Origin: Nocardioides perillae
Lineage (GTDB): Bacteria > Actinomycetota > Actinomycetes > Propionibacteriales > Nocardioidaceae
Reading direction: 5' to 3'
NCBI RefSeq assembly: GCF_013409425.1
Contig: NZ_JACCAC010000001.1
Location: 3,286,001 to 3,350,000 of the forward strand
Length of the DNA: 64,000 nucleotides
Below are positions 43,495-51,281 of the stretch, piece by piece. Positions within the stretch are counted from its first letter, which is position 1; each line of letters opens with the position of its first letter. The notes under the pieces were generated by a model, which saw only the letters and a list, made by a program, of their open reading frames with translations, did not search any database and was not told the origin of the DNA. Made by a program: the position numbers and the translations under genes.

Positions 43495-45456
43495 ATGAGT
43501 CGGCCTGGGGGCCTCCTCGACCAGCACGACCTCCGCACCAGGATGGTGGCCGCCATCTCGGGCCGCGGCATGCGGGTGCTGCACCTGACTAAGGACAACG
43601 AGGTCGATGGCTCGGCGCAGCCTTGGTCGCTGGAGGCGGCGGAGCGGCCCTACATGGTGGCCATCGGCAACGCAAACGGCCGCTTCACCACGGTGGCGCT
43701 CGACTTCGACGCCAAGCGCGGCGAGCCCGGTGACGCCGACCGCCACGCCGGCATCGTGATGGACCTCTTCGCTGATGCTGGTATGCCCGCGGTTCTTGCT
43801 CGCAGCGGTCCGACCGGTGGGCGCCACGTGCTGCTCAGCATCGCGGGCTATGGCCTCCCCGTCGAGAGCGGGCGTCTCATGGTCACCAGGCTGCGCGCAC
43901 TCGGGTTGACCAGCTTGGACCCCTCCTGCATGAGCAGCGTGCGCTCAGGCATCAGGCCACCCGGCGCACCTCACCGGCGCGGGGGACGCTCCGAGGTGGT
44001 CGGCGACCCCGCCGAGGCCCTTGCTCGCCTCCGCCGCGACCGGTCCGACACCCCGGGCGCGGCCGATCTCAACGACTTCATCGACGCCCTCGCTCTCCCC
44101 AGCGACATGCGTGCCCCCCTGCGGCGCCCTCGGGCGACGACCGACGGCCATAGCGAGGTGGTGCTCGCGGACCGCTCGGCACAGCTCCAGCGGTACGCGA
44201 CTGAGGTGGTGGCCGGTGGTGGCGACCTCAACCGGCTGCGAGCCTTCCTCGCCGCACTGCCTGCCGACGACGCCGCGGCGCAACACCTGGCCGAGAAGTC
44301 CCCGCGAGGCCGCGACGCCGCCCTCACCCGCTCGCACAAGAAGGCGGTGCAGTGGCTCGCCGAGAACCCCGCGGCGTACCAGGGCCAGGTCGACGACCAG
44401 GCCGTCATCGCCGCCTGGAGGGAGCGCGACCTGGCGTCCCTGGCCGCCCCGCTCGGCCCTGTGGCCGTCGTCTTGCCCGTCATGGCCGAGCAGCACCGGC
44501 AGCGCCTGGTGGGCACGAGCACGCGAGCACTGGCCGAGAGGACCGCGCTCTCCGAGGCAAGCGCGAGGCGGGGGCTGGCCAAGGCCGTGGAGGTCGGCAT
44601 GCTCGAGGTGGCCGATGCCGGCAAGGGCGCCCGGGCCCGGCGGTACCGGCTGAACCCCCCGGAGCAGTGGGACGCGGCGGTGCGTGACGCAGTAGGCCCC
44701 TCCCCTGTCAAGGGGGGCGTGAGGAGGCCTACTGCGTCACCGACCGCCGCAACCGCCGCCGACCTGGCCCGCGAGGTCGGGAACGAGGTCTGGTACGCCG
44801 AGGCCCTGGGTCAGCGGGTGCGCCAGGTCTACCTCGCGCTGCACGAGTGTTCGGCCGCGGGCGACCCCGCCCCGACCGCCGCCGTCGCGCAGAGGGTCAG
44901 CAAGAGTCCCCGGCAGGTGCGCGACGACCTCACGCTCCTCGCCCACCACGGCCTCGCCCGGCAGCTCGGCCGAGCGGGCTGGGTCTCGGAGTACCGCGAC
45001 CCGCGAGACATCGTCGTCGAGCTCGGGGCCGCCGGTGTCGCCCATCAGCGCCGCCGGCAGCACGCCGACCAGCGGCAGTCCTACCTGCTCGAGGTGATCC
45101 GGCATCGGTTGCACCGCAAGTTCGGCGCCCCGCCCGCCCCCGTCGAGATTGCCCCCGCCGGGCCCTCGTGCCGTGCGACGAGGGATCAGGGCGTTTTCGA
45201 GGGGGATCGAGGCCCCCTGCCGGGGCGGAAGCCGATGCGAGCGAGTGCGGCGAGCTGCTCATCGCGCCGCGCTCGCAGGTCCTCGGACATCTCGCGCCAG
45301 ACGACCTCGACTCGGCTGGCGTCCAAGCCGCGGCCGCGCCGTTCAGTGTGCGAGATGCGTACCGCCTCGACCTGCCCCAGGAGCAGTTGGCGGCGCGCCT
45401 CGGTGTCCCCTGCGCGCGCCCAGTCCTCGCGCAAGGTGGAGGAGGACACGCGGTAG
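43495..45456 (+). CDS. Primase / replication initiator-like protein of the element
   Basis: 653 residues from the ATG at 43,495. The N-terminal 220 residues resemble archaeo-eukaryotic-type primases of mobile elements: FTTVALDFDAKRG (DxD metal site) then VLARSGPTGGRHVLLSIAG. Residues 300-420 contain winged-helix-like segments (TSTRALAERTALSEASARRG) and a second one near 500 (TAAVAQRVSKSPRQVRDDL), as in Rep proteins of actinomycete integrative elements. The last 90 codons run antisense into the integrase gene and lack protein character (Arg/Ser runs), so the natural stop may have been lost. Function is inferred. Confidence 0.7.
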   Translation: MSRPGGLLDQHDLRTRMVAAISGRGMRVLHLTKDNEVDGSAQPWSLEAAERPYMVAIGNANGRFTTVALDFDAKRGEPGDADRHAGIVMDLFADAGMPAVLARSGPTGGRHVLLSIAGYGLPVESGRLMVTRLRALGLTSLDPSCMSSVRSGIRPPGAPHRRGGRSEVVGDPAEALARLRRDRSDTPGAADLNDFIDALALPSDMRAPLRRPRATTDGHSEVVLADRSAQLQRYATEVVAGGGDLNRLRAFLAALPADDAAAQHLAEKSPRGRDAALTRSHKKAVQWLAENPAAYQGQVDDQAVIAAWRERDLASLAAPLGPVAVVLPVMAEQHRQRLVGTSTRALAERTALSEASARRGLAKAVEVGMLEVADAGKGARARRYRLNPPEQWDAAVRDAVGPSPVKGGVRRPTASPTAATAADLAREVGNEVWYAEALGQRVRQVYLALHECSAAGDPAPTAAVAQRVSKSPRQVRDDLTLLAHHGLARQLGRAGWVSEYRDPRDIVVELGAAGVAHQRRRQHADQRQSYLLEVIRHRLHRKFGAPPAPVEIAPAGPSCRATRDQGVFEGDRGPLPGRKPMRASAASCSSRRARRSSDISRQTTSTRLASKPRPRRSVCEMRTASTCPRSSWRRASVSPARAQSSRKVEEDTR

Positions 45457-46736
45457 GTGGGCTCCGTCTTCACACCCGCCTCTGCGTCCGCGCGCGCCTG
45501 CTTCTGGGCTCGCAGCCGTTCGGTCAAAGAGGCTAGGTCCGCGCCGTCCTCCTGCATCAGGTCCAAGGTCAACCTGATCTCCGCCTGAATGTTCTCGAGC
45601 AGCGTTCGATCGGGGCCGGCGGAGGCGACGGTGACCGTCACTCCCCGCTCCTCCCCCCGCTCCGCGAGCACAACATCGACGACGTGTTGTTCCAGGCTGG
45701 GGCGGTTGATGCCCACAGGTCGGGGGCATCCCTTCTGCTGGCACCTGTACTGGTGGTACTTCGAGGCGGCGGTCGCGCGGTACATCAGCCCCCCGCAGGA
45801 AGCGCAGCGGACGATGCCGTAGAGCAGAGCCACGTCCCTGCCCGCCCGTGGCCGAGAACCCGGCTGCTTGGCCCGGTCCAACATGGCGAGGAGTTGGCGG
45901 CGCTCCTCGACGCTGATGATGGCCACATCGGTGTCGACTACGGGCAGCCCGTCGTCCCCGCGGAGTACATCGCCCCGGACGGGGGTCATGCCCGCGAGCA
46001 CCGGTGAACGGAGGATGGCTTCGACCGACGCGTCGTGCCAGTTCGCATGCTGCTGGTCGGCCTCCAGCCCGCCTCCCGCGGGGCGGCGTGGTCGGGTTGG
46101 CACCCCGGTCTCGGTGAGCCACTTGGTCAACGAGTAGAGACTCGCGCCCGCAAGGGCTCGATCCACGAGGACTTCGACGACCTCGACGCGGTCGGGGTCC
46201 TTCTCGAGGACGTACCCGGGCTCCGGCGAGGCGTTGCGGTTCCGCCAGCCGAAGGGTGGCCGCCCCCCCGTACGACGCCCCGCTTTCATGAGCGCCGCCC
46301 GGGAGGCGCGAACACGGGCCGAGATCGCCGCGGCCTCCATCTCCGCGAAGACCGCCATCATTGTCGCGAAGGCGCGACCCTGGGGGTCGGTCATGTCGAT
46401 CGGGTCCTCGACGGCTACCAGGCCAGCGCCCCGACCCCGAAGCATCTCGTCGGCGTGAAGGAAGTCGAGTACGTTGCGCGCCAGGCGGTCGACCTTCCAG
46501 ACGATCACGGCATCGATGGGCTGCGGCGAGTCAAGCAACGACCGCCAGCCCGGACGGTCCTCGGGCCGGTGCTTGGTCGCACTCACGCCCTCGTCCTTCT
46601 TCTCGTCGACAATCTCCCAGCCGCGGGATCGGGCGTACTGTCGACCTGCCTCGAACTGTCGGTCGATCGACACGGACTCTTCGGTCGAGACAGACAGACG
46701 GGCGTACAGCGCGACACGACGGACCTGACCATCCAT
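45186..46736 (-). CDS. Large serine recombinase (integrase)
   Basis: 516 residues, ATG at 46,736; TACGTT 6 nt upstream would make a leaderless start whose promoter lies in the attachment arm. N-terminal catalytic domain with Ser15 in LYARLSVSTEESVSIDRQ and VDRLARNVLDFLHADEML; recombinase domain about 160-290 (GRRTGGRPPFGWR); zinc ribbon with CASCGGLMYR and CQQKGCP; then a coiled coil (LTERLRAQKQARADAEAG). The order and length fit phiC31-type integrases. Lies 35 bases from the right attachment core, so it is the enzyme that placed the element in msrA. Confidence 0.93.
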   Translation of the reverse strand: MDGQVRRVALYARLSVSTEESVSIDRQFEAGRQYARSRGWEIVDEKKDEGVSATKHRPEDRPGWRSLLDSPQPIDAVIVWKVDRLARNVLDFLHADEMLRGRGAGLVAVEDPIDMTDPQGRAFATMMAVFAEMEAAAISARVRASRAALMKAGRRTGGRPPFGWRNRNASPEPGYVLEKDPDRVEVVEVLVDRALAGASLYSLTKWLTETGVPTRPRRPAGGGLEADQQHANWHDASVEAILRSPVLAGMTPVRGDVLRGDDGLPVVDTDVAIISVEERRQLLAMLDRAKQPGSRPRAGRDVALLYGIVRCASCGGLMYRATAASKYHQYRCQQKGCPRPVGINRPSLEQHVVDVVLAERGEERGVTVTVASAGPDRTLLENIQAEIRLTLDLMQEDGADLASLTERLRAQKQARADAEAGVKTEPTYRVSSSTLREDWARAGDTEARRQLLLGQVEAVRISHTERRGRGLDASRVEVVWREMSEDLRARRDEQLAALARIGFRPGRGPRSPSKTP

Positions 46737-46742
46737 GAGGGG

Positions 46743-46755
46743 AACGTACTACGTT
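46743..46755. promoter_or_regulatory. Dyad at the integrase promoter / attachment arm
   Basis: AACGTA, one central base, TACGTT: a perfect 6-bp inverted repeat overlapping the likely integrase -10 (TACGTT on the minus strand) and 16 bases from the attachment core. It could serve integrase autoregulation or be part of attP. Confidence 0.5.
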
Positions 46756-46770
46756 GGAACCTCACTTCCG

Positions 46771-46849
46771 CCAGCAGTACCTCGCGAAGAACCCGTTCGG
46801 CTACCGCTGCCACGCCAACACCGGCGTGCGCTTCCCCGAGACGGCCTGA
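46771..46849. other. Right attachment site (attR) with displaced original 3' end of msrA
   Basis: Starts with the same 15-base core as attL and continues as 26 codons that read QQYLAKNPFGYRCHANTGVR and on to FPETA and a stop, in phase with MsrA. Over 78 bases it differs from the functional copy at 14 positions. It has no start or upstream coding sequence, so it is the original chromosomal end of msrA, now untranslated. Confidence 0.8.
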
Positions 46850-46877
46850 CGTCGAAGCGACCGAGACCGACCTCCGC

Positions 46878-47282
46878 ATGGTGAGCGTCGACGAGCCGCA
46901 CAGCGCCGGCGGTGGGCCCCCTGGTGGGCGCCCTGGTGTGCCTCGTGGTGGGCCCCGCACCGTGGTGCTGTGCGGTTCGGTGCGCTTCCGGGACACCTTC
47001 GTCCGGGTCGCAGCCGAGCTGACGCGCGCCGGGCACACGGTGCTGTTGCCGACCTTCCTCGAGCCGGGTGCGGAGCTCGGAGCCGACAATCGCGCCCGGC
47101 TGGGCCGCGCGCACCTCGCACGTGTCGCGACCGCCGACGAGGTCCTCGTGGTCGACGTGGGCGGCCACGTCGGGGAGAGCACCCGCCGCGAGATCGCCCA
47201 CGCCCGCTCCCGCGGGGTGCCGGTGCGGTTCCTGGAGGGGGACGGTCGGTCTGCCGGGGCTGGTTCGCTGGGCGCCACCTGA
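46878..47282 (+). CDS. Nucleoside 2-deoxyribosyltransferase-like (Rossmann) protein
   Basis: 134 residues from the ATG at 46,878, the first intact chromosomal gene right of the element. The head is Gly/Pro-rich; the fold begins VVLCGSVRFRDTFVRVAAEL and includes DEVLVVDVGGHVGESTRREI and ARSRGVPVRFLEGD, the order seen in small nucleoside deoxyribosyltransferase/TIR-like proteins. The Glu of GEST fits the family nucleophile or ligand region. Substrate unknown; a salvage enzyme is likely. Confidence 0.7.
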   Translation: MVSVDEPHSAGGGPPGGRPGVPRGGPRTVVLCGSVRFRDTFVRVAAELTRAGHTVLLPTFLEPGAELGADNRARLGRAHLARVATADEVLVVDVGGHVGESTRREIAHARSRGVPVRFLEGDGRSAGAGSLGAT

Positions 47283-47340
47283 TCCTCGAAGCCGTGGAGC
47301 GGCCTTGTCCGGTGGTCGCGCAGGGCCGATGCCACCGCCC

Positions 47341-47528
47341 GGTGGTCGAGCAGGGGCCGCCAGGCCCGTGTCGAGACCCCCGCACCGAGGGGCCCGAGGG
47401 GGCCAGGCAGCACTAGGAGCCCGTCACCCCGGGGGTGGAGTGCGGGCTGTCGTCGCGTGCTAGACCAAGGAGCCCGTGGCACGCCGCCTTCGTTGGTCGA
47501 GCAGGGCCGCCAGGCCCGTGTCGAGACC
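47341..47528. repeat. Two REP-like palindromic copies downstream of the DUF222 gene
   Basis: Copies at 47,341-47,378 and 47,495-47,528 share GGTCGAGCAGG-GCCGCCAGGCCCG followed by TGTCGAGACC. Each is an interrupted palindrome (GGTCGAGC against GTCGAGACC). A degenerate relative starts near 47,311. They fill most of the 268-base gap, which has no gene. Confidence 0.7.
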
Positions 47529-47550
47529 ACCGTGAGGTTCGAGCAGCGCG

Positions 47551-49095
47551 TCAGTCCGCGGGTGCGGGTGGACCGGTGTCGGCCTCGTGCGGCGGAGCAG
47601 CATCACGGGACGGCCCGGCGTCGGGTGGTCCGGTGTCATGCGCGAGGGGTCCGTCGAGTGGCCCGTCGAGTGGTCGGGTGCCGGTGTGGTCGCGCAGGTA
47701 GTGCGCCCCGTGCGGTGACCGCCAGAGCCAGGCGCCGGCGCCTGCGGGTGTGAGGGTCCAGTGGGTGGCGGCGTGGCCGTGGGTCTTCAACCGGTGGTGC
47801 GGCCGGCACAGCGGCGCGATGTTGCACGAGCAGGTCGGCCCACCCGCATCCGGGACGGCAGGGTCGAAGGGGACGGCGTGGTCGTGGTCGCACCTGCGGG
47901 CGGCGCGTCCGCACCACGGGAACACGCACGCCAGGTGGGTCAGAGCCGTCTGGTGGGCCAGGCGGCGTGGCACCTCGTAGGCCTCGGTGTGCACCGCTTC
48001 CGCGAGGTCGATCACGGGCAGCACCGTGACGTGCGGCGCCACCCCGTCGATGCCGGCGGTGGTGAGCCAGTCGCGGATCGCGGTCGCCGACACCGGTGCC
48101 CGGGTCTCCTCCACCCGACCCACCGCCCCGTCCCCGGCAGCCAGACGACCGGGAAACATCGAGGTGCGCAGCACCGCGTCGGACAGGTGCAGGTGCAGCA
48201 GATACCTCCGTCGCTGCCGCGGCGACGACCGACCCGCAGGAGTCTCGGGGGTCTCGACACGCTCGCCAGGGCTCGCTGCTCGACCCCCGCCCGCGGTCAC
48301 CAGCTCGAGGGTGCCCTGCGCGGACGCGCCGTCAGAGCCACGGACCACGAGGTTCAGCAGCGCCTGCGCCGACAACGGTCCCGGCTCAGCCGTGGCACCC
48401 AGGGCACGCAGCCGCTGCTTCTCCTCCGTGACGGCGTCGTGGATGGCGATCCCGTCGGGCAGGTCGAAACACCCGCTCGCGTCCACCGTCCCCGTCAAGT
48501 CATCGCCGGGACGACCGTCGAGGTGCACCTCGAACCGCCGCTGCTCGCGGGCCTCGGCCCGGGCCAGCTCCGCCTCATCGGGCATGAACCGCGCCAACGC
48601 TTCCGCGACCAGCCGCTCCAGCGCGGTGACACCGATGGTCTGCGCCACCGGTGCCACGTGGCGGTCCACCCACCCGGCTGCCTCAGGGGTCAGGTCTCTG
48701 CCGAGCACCATCCGCGCAACCAATCGGGCACGCCACCCGTCCACCCGATGCGCCTGCACCGCGTCCCACAACCGGGGCAGGAGGTGGCGGCACACGAGTG
48801 CTTGGCCGAGGTAGGCGGCACCCGAGGCTGTGGACCGCCCCAGCCGGGACGCGAACTCCGCCACCGCGAACTCCGTCACCCCCGGCCCATAGGCACCGGC
48901 AATCTTGAGTGCGGTGTCGCCATAGGTACCGGCCACCGTCGCCGCATCGAGGGCGTCGGCGGGGTGCAGGTCCGCCCACGCACACGCAGCCCGCATCAGC
49001 TCCGCGTCGACCACGCGGGCGTCGGCGACCAGCGCGCCGGCATGATCGAGCACCGCGATCGCGGTGTCGAGCTCGGGTGCCGGGCTGGTGGTCAT
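47551..49095 (-). CDS. DUF222 / HNH endonuclease (13E12 repeat family) protein
   Basis: 514 residues, ATG at 49,095. The N-terminal DUF222 domain (about 1-230) is helical and Ala-rich (FAVAEFASRLGRSTASGAAY). The C-terminal HNH zinc-like nuclease motif is CVFPWCGRAARRCDHDHAVP followed by CNIAPLCRPHHRLKTHG. Such proteins are multi-copy and mobile in Actinobacteria. Between the two domains, residues about 270-282 (RAASPGERVETPE) are encoded by an in-frame copy of the REP-like repeat (48,250-48,285). The C-terminal 45 residues are a Pro/Asp/Gly repeat tail. Confidence 0.88.
   Translation of the reverse strand: MTTSPAPELDTAIAVLDHAGALVADARVVDAELMRAACAWADLHPADALDAATVAGTYGDTALKIAGAYGPGVTEFAVAEFASRLGRSTASGAAYLGQALVCRHLLPRLWDAVQAHRVDGWRARLVARMVLGRDLTPEAAGWVDRHVAPVAQTIGVTALERLVAEALARFMPDEAELARAEAREQRRFEVHLDGRPGDDLTGTVDASGCFDLPDGIAIHDAVTEEKQRLRALGATAEPGPLSAQALLNLVVRGSDGASAQGTLELVTAGGGRAASPGERVETPETPAGRSSPRQRRRYLLHLHLSDAVLRTSMFPGRLAAGDGAVGRVEETRAPVSATAIRDWLTTAGIDGVAPHVTVLPVIDLAEAVHTEAYEVPRRLAHQTALTHLACVFPWCGRAARRCDHDHAVPFDPAVPDAGGPTCSCNIAPLCRPHHRLKTHGHAATHWTLTPAGAGAWLWRSPHGAHYLRDHTGTRPLDGPLDGPLAHDTGPPDAGPSRDAAPPHEADTGPPAPAD
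48250..48285. repeat. REP-like copy inside the DUF222 gene
   Basis: GGTCTCGACACGCTCG then GGGCTCGCTGCTCGACC: the same module as the flanking intergenic copies, lying in frame within the linker of the DUF222/HNH protein and translated as ASPGERVETPE on the minus strand. Confidence 0.7.
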
Positions 49096-49189
49096 GAGAG
49101 GAGTCAAGCAGCCACCACCGACAGTCACCGGCGGCGTGGATCCGGCTGTGGACAACAGATCCGGGGCGCCGGCCTGTGCACGGGATGTG

Positions 49190-49354
49190 GGTCTCGAGAC
49201 GGCCCGAGCGGGCCTCCTCGACCAGCCGAGCACCACGTCGGTGGGCGGGTCACCGGGTCTCGACACGCTCGTCAACGCTCGATGCTCGACCAGCGGTGGA
49301 ACAGGTCGGTGGGCCCGTCACCGGGTCTCGACACGCTCGATGCTCGACCAGCGG
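49190..49354. repeat. Cluster of three REP-like palindromes upstream of the DUF222 gene
   Basis: Copies at 49,190-49,224, 49,255-49,296 and 49,323-49,354, each of the form GGTCTCGA..., ending in CTCGACCAGC. The last two are part of a longer direct repeat of about 60 bases that includes the spacer with CAGGTCGGTGGGCC and CGTCACCGGGTCTC. They fill the gap between the DUF222 and GNAT genes. Confidence 0.75.
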
Positions 49355-49366
49355 GGGGCGCTGCGG

Positions 49367-49873
49367 TCAGACCTCGCGCTCCATCCAGACGGAGTCGGGC
49401 CAGCCCTCGCGGCGGCCGGGTTCGCGGGCGGCCTCGCGGAAGCCGTGGCGAGCGTAGAAGGTGGCGGCGCGGAGGTTGCCGTCGACGTACTCCAGACGCA
49501 CCCGACGCCCCGGAGGCACCACGGCCAAGAGCGCCTGCAGGACCTGCCCGCCGAGGCCGTCGGCCTGGTGGTCGGGGCGCACGTAGAGCCGCCAGATGAC
49601 CGGCACCTCCGGAGCCAGGTCGACGTTGCCGGTGCCCACGACCAGCCAGCCCTGCTCGTCGGCGACCTCCGCCACGACGTACGTCGTCTGCGCGAGGCTC
49701 TCCTCGACGGCCTCGACCGACCACAGCCGCTCGAGGCCGTCGCGCACGTAGGCCTCGCCCGCGAAGGCGTAGGTGGCAGGCCACGCGGCGTGGCCGACGC
49801 GGCGGATCGCGTCGCGGTCCGCGGGTGTCGCGCGCCGCACGCGCACCGCACCCGGTGCCGGCTGGTCTGCCAT
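49367..49873 (-). CDS. GNAT family N-acetyltransferase
   Basis: 168 residues, ATG at 49,873. GNAT fold: RVRRATPADRDAIRRVGHAAW at the start, the beta4 strand VIWRLYVRPDHQADGLGGQV with the acetyl-CoA pyrophosphate loop (QADGLGG for Q/RxxGxG/A), and DGNLRAATFYARHGF at the C-terminus. Acceptor unknown. Divergent from the ABC1 kinase gene. Confidence 0.9.
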   Translation of the reverse strand: MADQPAPGAVRVRRATPADRDAIRRVGHAAWPATYAFAGEAYVRDGLERLWSVEAVEESLAQTTYVVAEVADEQGWLVVGTGNVDLAPEVPVIWRLYVRPDHQADGLGGQVLQALLAVVPPGRRVRLEYVDGNLRAATFYARHGFREAAREPGRREGWPDSVWMEREV

Positions 49874-49943
49874 GGCCCCAGCCTCCCAGAGACCTGGCGG
49901 CCCGGAAGGGTGACCCCTTGCCCCGCCCGCGATGATGGGGGGT

Positions 49944-51281
49944 GTGACCGAGCTCCCGCGCAAGGCAGCAGCCCGCACCGCCCGGCTCGCGGCGCTGCCG
50001 CTGGGCTACGCCGGCCGCAACGCCGTGGGGCTGGGCAAGCGCCTCGCCGGGCGCCCGGGCGAGGCGGTGATGAGCGAGATCCAGCAGCGCACCGCGGAGC
50101 AGCTCTTCCGCACCCTCGGCGAGCTCAAGGGTGGTGCGATGAAGCTCGGCCAGGCGTTGTCGGTCTTCGAGTCGGTGCTGCCCGAGGAGATGGCCGGTCC
50201 CTACCGCGAGCAGCTGACCCGGCTGCAGGACTCCGCCCCGCCGATGCCGACCAGCACCGTGCGCTCGATCCTCGCGGCCGAGCTCGGCGCCGACTGGCAG
50301 GAGCGGTTGGTGTGGCTCGACGGCGGGCCCACCGCGTCGGCCTCCATCGGCCAGGTGCACAAGGGCCGCTGGCACGACGGCCGCGAGGTCGCGGTCAAGG
50401 TGCAGTACCCCGGCGCCGGCGACGCCCTGCGCTCCGACCTCAAGCAGCTGATCCGCCTCGCGCGCACGATCGGGCCGGCCTTCCCCGGCGTCGAGATCAA
50501 GCCGCTGGTCGCCGAGATGCAGGCCCGCACCGAGGAGGAGCTCGACTACCGCCTCGAGGCCGAGGCGCAGCGCACCTTCGCCGAGGCCTTCCGCGACGAC
50601 CCCCACATCGCCGTGCCCGACGTCGTCGCGGTCGGCGAGACGGTGCTCGTCACCGAGTGGCTGGAGAGCCCCTCCTCGCTCGCCGCCGTCATCCGCGACG
50701 GCACGCAGGAAGAGCGCGACCACTACGGCGAGCTCTACGTCCGCTTCCTCTTCGAGGGCCCGCGCCGCACCGGCCTGCTCCACGCCGACCCCCACCCCGG
50801 CAACTTCCGCGTGCTGCCCGGGCCCGGCGGGGAGCCGGGCCGCATGGGCGTCCTCGACTACGGCGCCGTCGCGCGGCTGCCGGAGGGCCGGCTGCCCGAC
50901 GCGATGGGCCGGCTCATCCGCGTCGCCTCCGAGGAGGACAGCGCCGGGCTGATGGCCGGGCTGCGCCGCGAGGGCTTCGTCAAGGAGCGCATCAACCTCG
51001 ACCCCGACCTCGTCCTCGACTACCTCGCCCCCTTCGTCGAGCCCACCCGCGTCGAGCGCTTCCGCTTCAGCCGGGAGTGGATCCGCGAGCAGTTCCAGCG
51101 CATCAACGACCCCCGCTCCGAGGGCTACACGATCGCGATCAAGCTCAACCTGCCGCCGTCCTACCTCCTGATCCACCGCACCTGGCTCGGCGGCATCGGC
51201 GTGCTCTGCCAGCTCGGCGCGGAGGCGCCCTTCCGGCAGATCATGGAGGAGTCGCTGCCGGGCTTCGCGGACGCGTCGTGA
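49944..51281 (+). CDS. ABC1/UbiB (AarF) family atypical kinase
   Basis: 445 residues from the GTG at 49,944; GATGAT at 49,931-49,936 lies 7 nt upstream (leaderless), so an ATG at 49,932 that would add four residues is less likely. The family KxGQ motif appears as GGAMKLGQALS, an Ala/Gly loop ASASIGQVHKG replaces the usual P-loop, catalytic region LLHADPHPGNFRV and DFG-like LDYGAV. Related to ubiquinone biosynthesis kinases, though this organism should use menaquinone. First gene of a three-gene overlapping unit. Confidence 0.9.
   Translation: MTELPRKAAARTARLAALPLGYAGRNAVGLGKRLAGRPGEAVMSEIQQRTAEQLFRTLGELKGGAMKLGQALSVFESVLPEEMAGPYREQLTRLQDSAPPMPTSTVRSILAAELGADWQERLVWLDGGPTASASIGQVHKGRWHDGREVAVKVQYPGAGDALRSDLKQLIRLARTIGPAFPGVEIKPLVAEMQARTEEELDYRLEAEAQRTFAEAFRDDPHIAVPDVVAVGETVLVTEWLESPSSLAAVIRDGTQEERDHYGELYVRFLFEGPRRTGLLHADPHPGNFRVLPGPGGEPGRMGVLDYGAVARLPEGRLPDAMGRLIRVASEEDSAGLMAGLRREGFVKERINLDPDLVLDYLAPFVEPTRVERFRFSREWIREQFQRINDPRSEGYTIAIKLNLPPSYLLIHRTWLGGIGVLCQLGAEAPFRQIMEESLPGFADAS

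Larger units (their letters stand above)
24735..46785. mobile_element. Integrated element of about 22 kb in msrA, with serine integrase, resolvase, primase-like gene and metal / cytochrome c cargo
   Basis: Bounded by the msrA-derived repeats and carrying the large serine recombinase 50 bases inside its right end. Genes specific to mobile DNA (resolvase, XRE regulator, primase-like protein, integrase) occupy 41.7-46.7 kb; metal efflux, copper and thiol/cytochrome c genes fill 24.9-41.1 kb. No capsid, tail, FtsK/TraB, relaxase or secretion gene is seen, so it is neither a recognisable prophage nor a complete conjugative element. Excision would restore an msrA ending FPETA. Confidence 0.8.

Noticed and set aside
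24735..46785. Prophage
   Set aside because: No terminase, portal, capsid, tail, holin or lysin genes; the M23 enzyme belongs to a copper operon and has a signal peptide.
46772..46849. Possible small gene or msrA pseudogene copy from duplication
   Set aside because: It has no start codon or upstream coding part and matches exactly the end of msrA beyond the shared core, next to an integrase; an attachment-site remnant explains it better.
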